This document shows, one piece after another, positions 17,842 through 26,769 of a DNA stretch of 64,000 bases (position 1 is its first letter; every line of letters starts with the position of its first letter). A program made the translations under genes and the position numbers. This stretch comes from Streptomyces spirodelae (lineage in GTDB: Bacteria; Actinomycetota; Actinomycetes; Streptomycetales; Streptomycetaceae): the NCBI RefSeq assembly GCF_017676385.1, contig NZ_JAFFZN010000018.1, positions 1 to 64,000 of the forward strand, in the 5' to 3' direction. Under the pieces are notes generated by a model. The model did not search any database and had not been told where the DNA came from. It saw only the letters and a program-made list of their open reading frames with translations.

Positions 17842-18861
17842 GTGAGCCGAACGGTCGGGATCAAGGAGGTCGCCCGCGCGGCCGGAGTCTCCGTCGGCAC
17901 GGTCTCCAACGTCATCAACCGGCCCGCGATGGTGGCCGAGGAGACCCGTCTGCGCGTGCAGTCCGCCATCGAACGGCTCGGCTATGTGCGCAGCGAGGCC
18001 GCCCGCCACCTACGCGCCGGACGCAGCCGCATCATCGCCCTGCTGGTCCTCGACATGGCGAACCCGTTCTTCGTCGACGTCGCAGCGGGCGCTGAACGGG
18101 CAGCGCGTGCCGCAGGGCTGGGCGTCATGCTCTGCAACAGCGCACAGAGCCCCAGTGAAGAGGCCGACTATCTCGCCCTCTTCGCCGAACAACGCGTCCG
18201 CGGCGTCCTGATCACTCCGACGGAGACGACAGGGGAGAACCTGACCGCCTTCCAGCGACACGGCATCCCGTTCGTCTCCGTCGACCGAGTGGTGCCAAGC
18301 GCGGAAGGGTGCTCGGTCTCCGTGGACGACGTCGAGGGCGCCGGGCTCGCCGTACGCCATCTGCTGGAGGGCGGTCACCGCGACATCGTCTACGTCAGCG
18401 GTCCCATGCAGCTGAACCAGTGCCGCGACCGGCACACCGGCGCGGTCGAGGTCCTGCGCGCCTCCGGCTCCGGCGCCCAGCTGCGGCACATCGAGGGCTC
18501 CCGGATGGACGTGGCGGCCGGCCGCGACGCGGGCGCCCGGCTGCTGGGCATGTCACCGCGCCCCACGGCCGTCTTCTGCGCCAACGACCTGATGGCCCTC
18601 GGCGTGCTGCAGGCCCTGTACGGGGCCGGTGTCGCGGTCCCCGAGGAAGTCGCCCTGGTGGGCTACGACGACATCGAGTTCGCCGCTGCCGCGGCCGTCC
18701 CCCTCACCTCCGTACGGCAGCCCGCCTACCGTATGGGCCGGGCGGCCGCCGACCTGCTCATCGAGGAGACCGGCGACGACGCTGCCCACCACGCGCACCA
18801 GCGCATCGTGCTCCAGCCAGAACTCGTCGTCAGAGCCTCCACACTGCCGTCACGGGGCTGA
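17842..18861 (+). CDS. LacI-family transcriptional regulator (probable rhamnose regulator)
   Basis: A 339-residue repressor starting at the GTG at 17842. The N-terminal helix-turn-helix (GIKEVARAAGVSVGTVSNVI) and hinge (RSEAARHLRAGRS) are textbook LacI, followed by a sugar-binding domain (NPFFVDVAAGAERAAR, FCANDLMALGVLQAL, VGYDDIEFAAAAAVPLTSVR). It lies 139 bases after rhaS on the same strand, the usual position of the rhamnose regulator in Streptomyces. With the catabolic genes lost, its remaining local target would be rhaS. Confidence 0.88.
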   Translation: MSRTVGIKEVARAAGVSVGTVSNVINRPAMVAEETRLRVQSAIERLGYVRSEAARHLRAGRSRIIALLVLDMANPFFVDVAAGAERAARAAGLGVMLCNSAQSPSEEADYLALFAEQRVRGVLITPTETTGENLTAFQRHGIPFVSVDRVVPSAEGCSVSVDDVEGAGLAVRHLLEGGHRDIVYVSGPMQLNQCRDRHTGAVEVLRASGSGAQLRHIEGSRMDVAAGRDAGARLLGMSPRPTAVFCANDLMALGVLQALYGAGVAVPEEVALVGYDDIEFAAAAAVPLTSVRQPAYRMGRAAADLLIEETGDDAAHHAHQRIVLQPELVVRASTLPSRG

Positions 18862-19016
18862 CGGGCGGCTGACGCCGACCTCTGTGCCCCGGGGCCGACG
18901 CGTCTGACCTGGACCGAGGCAGGGTCTGACGCAGGCTGAGGCGGGGACTGAGGCGCATCGCCCGCGTGACGGGGACCGGCGCGGCGGACTGAGGGGGACC
19001 GACGCGAGGCAGACCG

Positions 19017-20183
19017 TCACGCGGCGGCGGGAACCGGCGCCGCAGCCCACTCCTCGTCCCTCGCCCGCTCCCGTTCCCGCTCCTCGTCCCCGGCCTGCTC
19101 TTCGTCCTCCGTCTGCCGGCCCGAGGCGGCCAGCAGCGCCCGTATGTCGCGGACGGCCGACCTCCCTGCCCGGTTGGCGCCGATCGTGCTGGCAGAGGGC
19201 CCGTAGCCGACCAGATGGACCCGTGGGTCGCGGGCCGCTCGCGTACCCTCCAGCCGGATGCCGCCGCCCGACTCGCGCAGTCGCAGCGGCGCCAGATGGC
19301 CGGTGACCGGGCGGAAACCGGTGGCCCACACGATGGTGTCCGCCGGTGCCCACCTGCCGTCGGCCCACTCGACACCCTCTTCGGTGAGCCGGGCGAACAT
19401 CGGGTGCCGCATCAGGACCCCGCTCTCCCTGGCGCGGCGCACCTCCTCGGTCATCGGCAGGCCCGTCACCGACACCACGCTGCGGGGCGGCAGTCCCTCC
19501 CGCACCCGCTCCTCGACCAGCGCCACGGCGGCCCGGCCCTCCTCCTGGCCGAAGGGGCCGGTACGGAAGAGCGGCGGCCGCCGCGTCACCCACAGCGTCT
19601 CCCGTGCGACCTCGGCGATCTCCATGAGGTGCTGCACCGCCGAGGTCCCGCCCCCGACGACGACCACCCGCTTTCCCACGAAGGCGTCCGACCTGGGGCC
19701 CGGGTACTGCGCCGTATGGAGCTGCTGACCGCGGAAGGTCTCCTGGCCCGGCACCCGGGGCCAGAACGGCCGGTCCCAGGTGCCCGTCGCGTTGATCACG
19801 GCCTGAGCCGTCCAGTCACCCTCCGAGGTCCGCACCAGCAGCCGGCCGCCCCAGCCGGCTTCCCGCACCTCACGCACATGCACGGGCCGCCGCACCCGCA
19901 GGCCGAAGGCGCGCTCGTAGGCGGCGAAGTACTCCCCGATCACCTCCGCCGAAGGGCGCTCCGGATCGGCCCCGGTCAGCTCCATACCGGGCAGCGCGTG
20001 CATCCCGTGGGCACGGCCGTACGTCAGCGTGGGCCACCGGAACTGCCACGCACCGCCCGGAGCGGGTGAATGATCCAGCACCACGAAGTCCACACCGGGC
20101 TCGAACCCGGACCGCCGCAGGTGATACGCGCTGGAGAGCCCCGCCTGCCCGGCGCCGACGACCACGACCGCCACATTGTTCAT
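19017..20183 (-). CDS. FAD/NAD(P)-dependent monooxygenase-like protein
   Basis: A 388-residue flavoprotein. Two dinucleotide-binding motifs are visible: VVVVGAGQAGLSSAYHL at the N-terminus for FAD and VVVVGGGTSAVQHL in the middle for NADPH. With IVWATGFRP near the C-terminus, this resembles YUCCA/flavin-containing monooxygenases and putative K+-uptake-associated flavoproteins. The tail after residue ~360 is a highly charged Glu/Arg-rich extension that looks disordered. Substrate is unknown. It is divergent from yjbQ with a 99-base gap. Confidence 0.85.
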   Translation of the reverse strand: MNNVAVVVVGAGQAGLSSAYHLRRSGFEPGVDFVVLDHSPAPGGAWQFRWPTLTYGRAHGMHALPGMELTGADPERPSAEVIGEYFAAYERAFGLRVRRPVHVREVREAGWGGRLLVRTSEGDWTAQAVINATGTWDRPFWPRVPGQETFRGQQLHTAQYPGPRSDAFVGKRVVVVGGGTSAVQHLMEIAEVARETLWVTRRPPLFRTGPFGQEEGRAAVALVEERVREGLPPRSVVSVTGLPMTEEVRRARESGVLMRHPMFARLTEEGVEWADGRWAPADTIVWATGFRPVTGHLAPLRLRESGGGIRLEGTRAARDPRVHLVGYGPSASTIGANRAGRSAVRDIRALLAASGRQTEDEEQAGDEERERERARDEEWAAAPVPAAA

Positions 20184-20282
20184 GCCCGTACCAACCGTCC
20201 GGAGCCCGGGAACCTTCCCGTCCGGCCGTTCGCCGGCACTTCCTGCCGGTGATCGCGGGATGTTCTTTGAGAGGATCGCCCC

Positions 20283-20705
20283 ATGGCTGAGCGTTTCACC
20301 ACACGCGAGATCGACGTCAGGACCGGCTCACGTGAGACGGTCCACGACGTCACCCGGGAGTGCGCCTCCTTCCTGCGGGACGTCGCCCAGGGCCGGGACG
20401 GCCTGCTGAACGTCTTCGCACCCCACGCAACCATGGGGGTGGCCCTCCTGGAGACCGGAGCGGGAAGCGACGAGGACCTGCTGTCCGCCCTCCAAGACCT
20501 CCTCCCGGCGGACGACCGCTGGCGCCACAAACACGGCAGCCCCGGCCACGGCCGCGACCACGTGCTCCCCGCCCTGGTACCACCACACGCCACCCTGCCC
20601 GTGATCGGCGGAGAACTGGCCCTGGGCACCTGGCAGTCCGTCTGCCTGGTGGACACCAACGGCGACAACCCGCAGCGGAGGGTCCGGTTGAGCTTCCTGG
20701 GGTGA
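20283..20705 (+). CDS. yjbQ: YjbQ/UPF0047 family protein
   Basis: A 140-residue protein of the secondary thiamine-phosphate synthase-like family. Diagnostic parts are RTGSRETVHDVTRECASFL, LLNVFAPHATMGVALLE, the His-rich WRHKHGSPGHGRDHVLPAL segment and the C-terminal DTNGDNPQRRVRLSFLG. E. coli YjbQ has weak thiamine-phosphate synthase activity; the physiological role is unsettled. A decayed 3' fragment of a second copy lies at 34017-34076, so this gene marks the left edge of the island with the B12 riboswitches. Confidence 0.9.
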   Translation: MAERFTTREIDVRTGSRETVHDVTRECASFLRDVAQGRDGLLNVFAPHATMGVALLETGAGSDEDLLSALQDLLPADDRWRHKHGSPGHGRDHVLPALVPPHATLPVIGGELALGTWQSVCLVDTNGDNPQRRVRLSFLG

Positions 20706-21232
20706 GCCTGGGCTGACCAGGATCGCCCTGGGTGTGGCCGACATTCCGTACCCGGCCGGGTTCGAGATCGGTACGGCAGCAGCCACTCGGGCGGGCTTGC
20801 CCGAGGCGACAGAGGGTAGGAACTCGTGTGCGGTCCTTCGCGCGCAGATGAGTGCTCCGGTGCAGAAGGAGGCCCGTTACCTCCTGCGGCGCCGTCGGCT
20901 GCGGAGAGTACTGCGATGACGCTGCCGCGGGTCTGGTGGGCGGCGTCCGCGCCCAGGGGCGCGGAGGTCGTCACGGGCCTTCGATCAGGATGTGGATCTG
21001 CTCGCCGACGGTCTGCGGATCGGGCGGCCACACCCTGCTGGAAGAGGCTCATGGAGGGGCAGATGTCCGACCGACGGAAGGCTGGAGCCGTCATCAACGC
21101 GGTCATCGCCGGCAGGCGATGACCGACCTGATCGGTCGGTCCTACGCCTTGTACACATGATCCACGCCAACGCCCCCGTGGCCGAGGTCATCGCACGAGG
21201 GGACCCGGGGCGAGTGCGATGGCGGAGATCTG
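20706..21232. other. 527-base gap with no confident gene
   Basis: No frame shows sustained coding character. On the minus strand, 20971-21030 reads DPQTVGEQIHILIEGP then stop, which resembles the C-terminal helix of TetR-family regulators, but the fragment is too short to be sure. An orphan TetR-type palindrome lies at 21121-21141. The region looks like decayed DNA. Confidence 0.4.
21121..21141. promoter_or_regulatory. Orphan TetR-type operator
   Basis: GACCGACC-TGATC-GGTCGGTC is a perfect inverted repeat with 8-bp arms and a 5-base centre. The ACCGAC/GTCGGT pattern is a common TetR-family operator. No intact TetR gene is adjacent; the possible TetR C-terminal scrap at 20971-21030 may be its lost partner. 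The next gene is the methyltransferase at 21233. Confidence 0.5.
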
Positions 21233-21793
21233 ATGTGCCAGGGTGCTCGTATGGCGTGGAATGGCGAGGAGTACCAGGCTCGGTTCGACAGGATCGCCGC
21301 AGAAGGCGGGGATGTGCACGGCGAAGCCGCGTTGGTGCGTTCCTTGGGGCCGTCCAGCGTCCTCGACGCGGGGTGCGGCACGGGCAGGGTGGCGATCGAG
21401 TTGGCGCGGCACGGGATCGACGTGGTGGGGGTGGACCTCGACTCCTCGATGCTGGCCACGGCCCGACACCTCGCCCCCGACATTCCCTGGCATTTGAGCG
21501 ACCTGGCCGGCCTCGACCTTGGGAGGTCCTTCGACGTGGTGGTGATGGCGGGAAACGTCCCCCTGTTCACCCCGCCGGGAACGGAACCGGCCTTGGTCGC
21601 CGGAGTGGCGGCACACGTAAAGCCGGGAGGCCGCCTGGTGGCAGGCTTCTCCCTGGACCGGGGTTACACCCTGGACGATTACGACGCACACTGCGTCGCG
21701 GCGGGCCTGACGCCTGAGACGCGCTACGCGACGTGGTCCCGTGAGCCCTACGCTGGTGGGGCGTACGCGGTCTCGGTCCACCGCAGGCCCTGA
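21233..21793 (+). CDS. Class I SAM-dependent methyltransferase
   Basis: A 186-residue methyltransferase. Motif I is VLDAGCGTGRVAIEL, motif II VVGVDLDSSML, and a later AHVKPGGRLVAGF closes the Rossmann core. The ATG at 21233 has GGAG 5 bases upstream; the family-conserved part starts at the ATG at 21251 (MAWNGEEYQARFD), so either may be used. The substrate is unknown. The gene is isolated between two stretches of decayed DNA. Confidence 0.85.
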   Translation: MCQGARMAWNGEEYQARFDRIAAEGGDVHGEAALVRSLGPSSVLDAGCGTGRVAIELARHGIDVVGVDLDSSMLATARHLAPDIPWHLSDLAGLDLGRSFDVVVMAGNVPLFTPPGTEPALVAGVAAHVKPGGRLVAGFSLDRGYTLDDYDAHCVAAGLTPETRYATWSREPYAGGAYAVSVHRRP

Positions 21794-21809
21794 CCGTCGG
21801 TCACGCCTC

Positions 21810-22525
21810 GGGCTTGGCGCCTCACGGCATGTGAGGTCGTGGAGGCGCAGGCTCGGAACCGCGCGCTCGGGAGGTGGCCCACCCAGTCCTGGCTGTCGCC
21901 CCGCAGTCGGTGGAGCGGACGTCCGCGTGGCGAGGTCGACCACGGACAGCGCGACGAACGCTGCCGCCACCACTGCGAGCCCTCCGTGCACCTGGCACAG
22001 CGCCGCACTGGTGACCGCTCCTACGACGATGAGCGCGGCGCGCTGTCGACTCCGCCGCAGCCGGTGCTACCAAACCGGTTCGCCAGGTGCGCCGCGCGGA
22101 GCCGATCCGTGCGGTTCGTACCGTCGGTTCCCGTACTGCTCAGCGGGTGGGGTGCGAGTTCCCAAGCGCCGCATTCGGCGACCAGCCACAGCCGGGAGTC
22201 GCCGCCGCTCGGGTCGGTGGCGGCCATGGCGCCTGCGCCCGGGACGAGGTCCAGCCCCTCGGTCGGAAGTGCTCGATCGTTGCTCCTCGTGGAACCTACC
22301 CCTGTCTGCCGCCACGAGCGGCGGCGAGCCTGCCGTGGTGCCGAGCATGGTGACGAGAGCACCGTCCGCCCCGTTGAGGCGGGGTTCGGCCACGTGCAGC
22401 ACAAGGGCGTCCGTCGGGCCGCGCCGTGATGAACGGCAGGTCGTCGACTACGTGGAACTGCACCCGCACGCGGGCTCCGTCAACAGGGACGTGGCACGGT
22501 GCAGCATCGCCGATCCAGCGAATGT
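21810..22525 (-). pseudogene. Decayed gene spread over four shifted frames, C-terminal membrane hairpin
   Basis: Four consecutive minus-strand segments each read as natural protein but lie in different frames: RWIGDAAPCHVPVDGARVRV..DDLPFI (22525-22424), VLHVAEPRLNGADGALVTML (about 22405-22300), GLDLVPGAGAMAATDPSGG..WLVAECGAWEL (22257-22065) and a hydrophobic tail, ALIVVGAVTSAAL and GLAVVAAAFVALSVVDLA (22045-21815). The last has two membrane helices. The order is collinear, so this is best explained as one gene with several indels. I do not recognise the parent family. The gap 22526-22796 shows nothing else. Confidence 0.5.
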
Positions 22526-22796
22526 GACAGTAGCGAGGCGGCTCGGCTGAATCGCATTGGCGAGTTGGCTCCTGCTGACCACGCAGACGTGATGTACGGC
22601 AAGTCGGCCCGGGGCGGTGGTGGTATCCGACGAGCTTGAAGAACACCCTTCTCCCGGAGGCTGCCCTGGGCTACCTCATGCACTCCGTGGCAAGCCGGTC
22701 GACGAGGAGAGCAAACCTGCCCGGCTCTGCGAAGGTCTGCGAAACGGAAGGCGTCACGGAACCGGCCGTCGCCCCGCTGGACCCACCTCTGGGCGT

Positions 22797-23597
22797 TCAA
22801 CCACAGGACGTGGGTGTTCGTGGCTCCCCGGGGAGGAAGGTCACCTGCGGTGCGCCCGTGCGTGGATGGAGGGTGACCTCGCTTGTCACGCCGTAGACCC
22901 TGGCCAGAAGTTGGGGCGTGAGGACCTCAGCGGGCGGGCCCGAGGCGGTGACCGTGCCGTCGCACAAGACGTAGAGGCGGTCGCAGTAGTAGGCGGCAAG
23001 GTTGAGGTCGTGCAGGGCCACCAGGACGGTCGCGGGCAGACGGCGCAGGGTGCCGAGAACGTCCAACTGGTGCCGGATGTCGAGGTGGTTGGTCGGTTCG
23101 TCCATGACGAGGAGGGATGGCTGCTGGGCCAGGGCGCGGGCGACGAGTGCGCGTTGGCGTTCCCCGCCGGAGAGGCGGTCGAAGGGCCGGTGGGCCAAGT
23201 CCGTGGCGTCCACGACGGCCAGGGCCGTCTCGATCAGGTCGGCGTCCTCGGGGGTGTCGCCGTCGAGCAGCCGCTTGTGCGGGGTGCGCCCCATTGCGAC
23301 GACCTCGCGGACCGTGAGGTCGAAGTCGGCGTCCGACTCCTGCACCACCGCCGCCACGGTTTGGGCCAGTCTCCGCACGGGCAACGACCAGGCGTCCGTG
23401 CCGTCGACGCTGACCTGGCCGGTCGCGGGGCGCAGGACACGGTAGACGGCGCGCAGCAGACTGGACTTGCCGCTGCCGTTGGGGCCGACCAGTCCGATGA
23501 CCTCGCCGGGGCAGGCGGTCAGGGAGACGTCCTCGACGAGGCGGTGCGCGCCGGCGGTGAGGGTGACCGTGTCGATGACGAGTTCGGTGCCGGTCAT
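22797..23597 (-). CDS. Cobalamin/siderophore-type ABC transporter ATPase (BtuD/FecE-like)
   Basis: A 266-residue ATPase starting at the ATG at 23597 after GAGGAGGG. Walker A is GPNGSGKSS (38-46), signature LSGGERQRALVARALAQQP, Walker B LLVMDEPTNHLDI, and the H-loop VALHDLNLAAYYC. The DEPTNHLDIRHQ and LHDLNLAA pattern is that of BtuD/FecE/FhuC ATPases that power uptake of B12 or metal chelates. The start overlaps the permease stop by 4 bases. It is the last gene of a riboswitch-led operon, which favours a corrinoid or cobalt-chelate substrate. Confidence 0.9.
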   Translation of the reverse strand: MTGTELVIDTVTLTAGAHRLVEDVSLTACPGEVIGLVGPNGSGKSSLLRAVYRVLRPATGQVSVDGTDAWSLPVRRLAQTVAAVVQESDADFDLTVREVVAMGRTPHKRLLDGDTPEDADLIETALAVVDATDLAHRPFDRLSGGERQRALVARALAQQPSLLVMDEPTNHLDIRHQLDVLGTLRRLPATVLVALHDLNLAAYYCDRLYVLCDGTVTASGPPAEVLTPQLLARVYGVTSEVTLHPRTGAPQVTFLPGEPRTPTSCG

Positions 23598-24709
23598 GAC
23601 CCTCCTCGGTCGGTGCTGCGCCGGGCGTCGCGGCGCATCAGCCACAGGAAGAACGGGCCGCCGCACAGGGCCGTGAGCACGCCGACGGGGATTTCCATGG
23701 GCGCGGCGACGACCCGTGCGGCGATGTCGGCCCAGATGAGGAAGACGGCGCCGCCGAGCGCGGCTGTCGGCAGGACACGGCGGTGGTCGCCGCCGACGGC
23801 GAGGCGGACGGTGTGCGGCAGCATCAGGCCGACGAAGCCGATCGGTCCGCACGCCGCGACCAGGATGCCGGTGACGAGGGAGAGCAGGACGAACATGCGG
23901 GCACGGAAGCGGGCCACGTCCAGCCCCATCGTGGTCGCGGCCTCCTCACCGGCGAGCAGGAGGTTGAGGTTGCGGGCCTGGACCATGAGGACGGCTGTGC
24001 CCAGGAGCAGGGCCGCGCTGGGCAGCCAGAGCGTGCCCCAGTTGACGCCACCGAGGCCGCCCAGGGTCCAGGCGAGGACTGCGCGGGCCTCATTGCCCCG
24101 GTCGGTGGTGAGCAGCAGCAGGTCCAGTACGGCGGTGAGCACCGCGGCGATGGCCACACCGGACAGGACCAGCCGTGCGGAGGTGATCCGGCCGCCGGTG
24201 CGAGCGGTGGCGTAGACGAGCAGCAGCGCCCCGAGCGCCCCCGCGAATGCGGCGGCCGACAGCGACGCCGGCCCGAACAGGGTCACTCCGAACACGATCA
24301 CCACGACAGCGCCGAGGGATGCGCCGGAGGAGACGCCGAGCAGGTAGGGCTCGGCGAGCGGGTTACGGATCAGGGCCTGCAGGGCGGTGCCCACGACCGC
24401 CAGTCCGGCGCCTGCCACCGCGCCGAGGAGCACGCGGGGCGCGCGTACGTCGAGCACGATGGTCTCCCGCGCCCGCGACCAGTCCGGTTCCGCCCAGTCG
24501 GCGCCCAGCGCGTGCGTCACGATGCCCCACACCTGGCCGGGCGGCACCTGGACCGAACCGATCGCCAGGCCCGCCGTGGCGGAGACCACCAGCAGGACGG
24601 CCAGGACGACGAGAGTGATGGTGAGACCGGCCGGCCCGGCCCGCCTGGTGTCCTGTTTCCCTGGTCTCACGGCCCGCCCGGTGGCGGCGTCGGTGACCGG
24701 GGCCGTCAC
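23594..24709 (-). CDS. FecCD/BtuC-type ABC permease
   Basis: A 371-residue integral membrane protein with about ten hydrophobic helices. Family marks are VRAPRVLLGAVAGAGLAVVG, QALIRNPLAEPYLLGVSSGA and GPIGFVGLMLPHTVRL. These belong to the BtuC/FecCD permeases, which form homodimers with the ATPase downstream. The start overlaps the binding-protein stop by 4 bases, and its own stop overlaps the ATPase start, so all three genes are translationally coupled. Confidence 0.92.
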   Translation of the reverse strand: MTAPVTDAATGRAVRPGKQDTRRAGPAGLTITLVVLAVLLVVSATAGLAIGSVQVPPGQVWGIVTHALGADWAEPDWSRARETIVLDVRAPRVLLGAVAGAGLAVVGTALQALIRNPLAEPYLLGVSSGASLGAVVVIVFGVTLFGPASLSAAAFAGALGALLLVYATARTGGRITSARLVLSGVAIAAVLTAVLDLLLLTTDRGNEARAVLAWTLGGLGGVNWGTLWLPSAALLLGTAVLMVQARNLNLLLAGEEAATTMGLDVARFRARMFVLLSLVTGILVAACGPIGFVGLMLPHTVRLAVGGDHRRVLPTAALGGAVFLIWADIAARVVAAPMEIPVGVLTALCGGPFFLWLMRRDARRSTDRGGS

Positions 24710-25749
24710 GCGAAGCTCTCGGGGTGGATGCCGCGTGCCAGGTCCTCCACCGCGTACGCGGACCGCACTCCAACCAGGGTCGCGGTCAGCGGCAGCACGA
24801 CGAACCGCTTGTTCTTGATGGCGGGCACGTCCTTCAGGGCGGGCTGGGCGAGCAGGAACTTCTTCTTCTGCTCCACGCTTCCGGCGCCCGCGTAGTCGTA
24901 GATCGCGATGACCTCCGGCTTGCGTTCGACGACCTGCTCCCAGGAGACGTCACCGAAGACGTCGTCGAGGTCGGCGAAGACGTTCTCGCCGCCGGCCAGC
25001 CGGATCAGTTCGGTGCCGAGGCTCTTGCCGCCTGCGGTGAAGGCGGTCTTGTCGCCGCTGTCGTACACGAAGACGGGTACCCGGGGCTTGCCCTTGACGG
25101 CGGTGGAGGCTTTTCCGACCCGCGCCCGGAGGTCGGAGACGAGCTTGTCCGCGCGGTCGGACACGCCGAAGATCTTGCCGACGGTGCGCACCTCGTCGTA
25201 GGTGTCCTTCATCGTCACGCGCTTCTTGCCGCAGTACTCGCGGTTGAGGTGGGTGTCGATGCCGGCGTCCGTGTACGCCTTGCGGGAGCGGCCCTCGTTC
25301 TTGGCGAAGGCACTGCCGTAGCCGCCGTAGACGAGATCCGGCTCGGCCTCCAGGACGGTCTCGAAGGACGGTTCCTTCTTCGCCAGTTCCGGGATCGACT
25401 CGTAGTCCTTCTTGAGTTCGGGCAGGACGGCGGAGTCGGGAAAGGCGGTGCCGACCATGCGGTCCTTCAGGCCGAGGGAGAGCATGAGTTCCGCCGGGTG
25501 CTGATGGATGGTGACGACACGCGCTGGCGCCTTGTCGTACGTCGTCTTCACGCCGCAGTTGTCGATCGTGACGGGGAAGCCGTCGGCCGACGAGGCCGTG
25601 GCTTTCGCGTCCTGGGCGGTGTCTCCGGACGATCCGCAGCCGGCGGTCAGCAGGGCTGCCGACAGGGCAACGGCCGCGGCCGTGGCTCGCAGGCCACGGC
25701 TGCGGCGGGCAGGGGTGGGCAGGGGGGGACGGGACGTGCCGTCGTACAC
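24706..25749 (-). CDS. Substrate-binding lipoprotein of the riboswitch-controlled importer (BtuF-like)
   Basis: A 347-residue lipoprotein. The GTG at 25749 follows AGGAGG at 6 bases. The lipobox LTAGC gives lipid attachment at Cys38. The body is a type III (helical-backbone) binding fold: NCGVKTTYDKAPARVVTIHQ, ELMLSLGLKDRMVGTAF, VLEAEPDLVYGGYGSAF. Such proteins bind B12, haem or metal-siderophores. The cobalamin riboswitch directly upstream argues for corrinoid or a cobalt chelate. Sequence alone cannot separate the two. Confidence 0.88.
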   Translation of the reverse strand: MYDGTSRPPLPTPARRSRGLRATAAAVALSAALLTAGCGSSGDTAQDAKATASSADGFPVTIDNCGVKTTYDKAPARVVTIHQHPAELMLSLGLKDRMVGTAFPDSAVLPELKKDYESIPELAKKEPSFETVLEAEPDLVYGGYGSAFAKNEGRSRKAYTDAGIDTHLNREYCGKKRVTMKDTYDEVRTVGKIFGVSDRADKLVSDLRARVGKASTAVKGKPRVPVFVYDSGDKTAFTAGGKSLGTELIRLAGGENVFADLDDVFGDVSWEQVVERKPEVIAIYDYAGAGSVEQKKKFLLAQPALKDVPAIKNKRFVVLPLTATLVGVRSAYAVEDLARGIHPESFA

Positions 25750-25789
25750 GTGAAGCCTCCTGGGGAGTCCGCGCTCCTCGGAACGGGCC

Positions 25790-25950
25790 CGCGACAGGCC
25801 AGTGTCCTGACTCCCGGATCGACGCTCCTCCCCTGGCCTTCCCGCGCGGCGCGCAGTGGCGTGTCGAAAGGGTGCACTCCCCGGTCACAGTGGCGGGACC
25901 GTGCCGGACTCGCACCGGCTTCCTGTCTCCCGTCGCGGTGATGACCCGGT
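25790..25950 (-). ncRNA. Cobalamin riboswitch 1 (upstream of the importer operon)
   Basis: The minus-strand transcript contains the conserved aptamer blocks in order: GCCGGTGCGAGTCCGGC, GGTCCCGCCACTGTGA, then GGGAAGGC and the B12 box GAGTCAGGACACTGGCC near 25798-25816. Downstream, CTCC in CGGACTCCCCAGGAGG can pair either with GGAG before it or with the GGAGG ribosome site of the GTG at 25749. This suggests translational repression when adenosylcobalamin binds. Confidence 0.92.
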
Positions 25951-26019
25951 GATACTACGATCCGTCCAGCTCAGGGCAAAAGGGCGTGCGGATCGGCTCG
26001 CACGCCTCCGCGCCCCTTG

Positions 26020-26769
26020 TCACGCCCCACGGACCGCCCGCAGCACCAGCCGCTCGGCGTTCTCGTCGTAGGGGCGGCCGTCGAAACCGCCGAAGATCTC
26101 CACCCGGCTGAATCCCGCCTCCTCAACCATTCGTCGCAGCTCCACCGCGCTGTACACGAACCACACCAGGGTGGCCCGCGTCACCTGCTCGCCCCGGACC
26201 AGGACCCAGTCACTGCGCAGCCGGGCCCACTCGTCCAGCACGGTGTCGGTCTGCACCATCAGGTCTTCACCCCGCCGCACCACCTTCGGCGGGGTGACCT
26301 TGCGGGCCAGCAACTCCTTGCCGGCCACATCCAGGACCAGGGTGCCGCCGGGGGTCAGGCAGGCGTACATCCTGTGCAGTACGCGGGCGTTGTCGGCGGG
26401 GTCCTCGAAGTAGCCGAACGAGGTGAACATGTTGAGGACGACATCGAAGGCGCCCGGTGCCTCGAATACGCGTGCGTCGGCCCGTACGTACGTGACCTGG
26501 GCGTCCGCGTCGGCCGCTCGCTTGCGCGCCCGGTCCAGCATGGCGGGGCTCAGGTCGACCCCGGTGACGTCGTGGCCGCGGCGGGCGAGCGGAACCGTGA
26601 ACACACCGGGGCCGCAGCACAGGTCCAGCACCCGGGCACCGGCGGGGAAGGTCAGCAGGGGAGAGGTGTCGAGCAGTTCCTCGGTCTGCGCGTGGCGCTG
26701 TTCGGAGAAGAGGAAGTCGTGGAACTCGGTCCAGAAGTCATCGTCCTGGAACCCGCCCGTCCGTGTCAT
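26020..26769 (-). CDS. SAM-dependent methyltransferase, last gene of riboswitch-led operon
   Basis: A 249-residue class I methyltransferase. Motif I is VLDLCCGPGVFTVPLA, then VTGVDLSPAMLDRAR and ACLTPGGTLVLDVAG. The start at 26769 overlaps the MFS gene by 32 bases, so it belongs to the same transcript. Homologues in small-molecule clusters methylate N, O or C of the product. The N-terminal segment FHDFLFSEQRHAQTEELL is shared with a group of actinobacterial small-molecule methyltransferases. The next feature downstream is riboswitch 1, 70 bases away. Confidence 0.87.
   Translation of the reverse strand: MTRTGGFQDDDFWTEFHDFLFSEQRHAQTEELLDTSPLLTFPAGARVLDLCCGPGVFTVPLARRGHDVTGVDLSPAMLDRARKRAADADAQVTYVRADARVFEAPGAFDVVLNMFTSFGYFEDPADNARVLHRMYACLTPGGTLVLDVAGKELLARKVTPPKVVRRGEDLMVQTDTVLDEWARLRSDWVLVRGEQVTRATLVWFVYSAVELRRMVEEAGFSRVEIFGGFDGRPYDENAERLVLRAVRGA

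Noticed and set aside
22617..24215. A 532-codon plus-strand open frame
   Set aside because: It is antisense to the ABC ATPase and permease genes, whose motifs are unmistakable. Composition is that of a GC-bias shadow.
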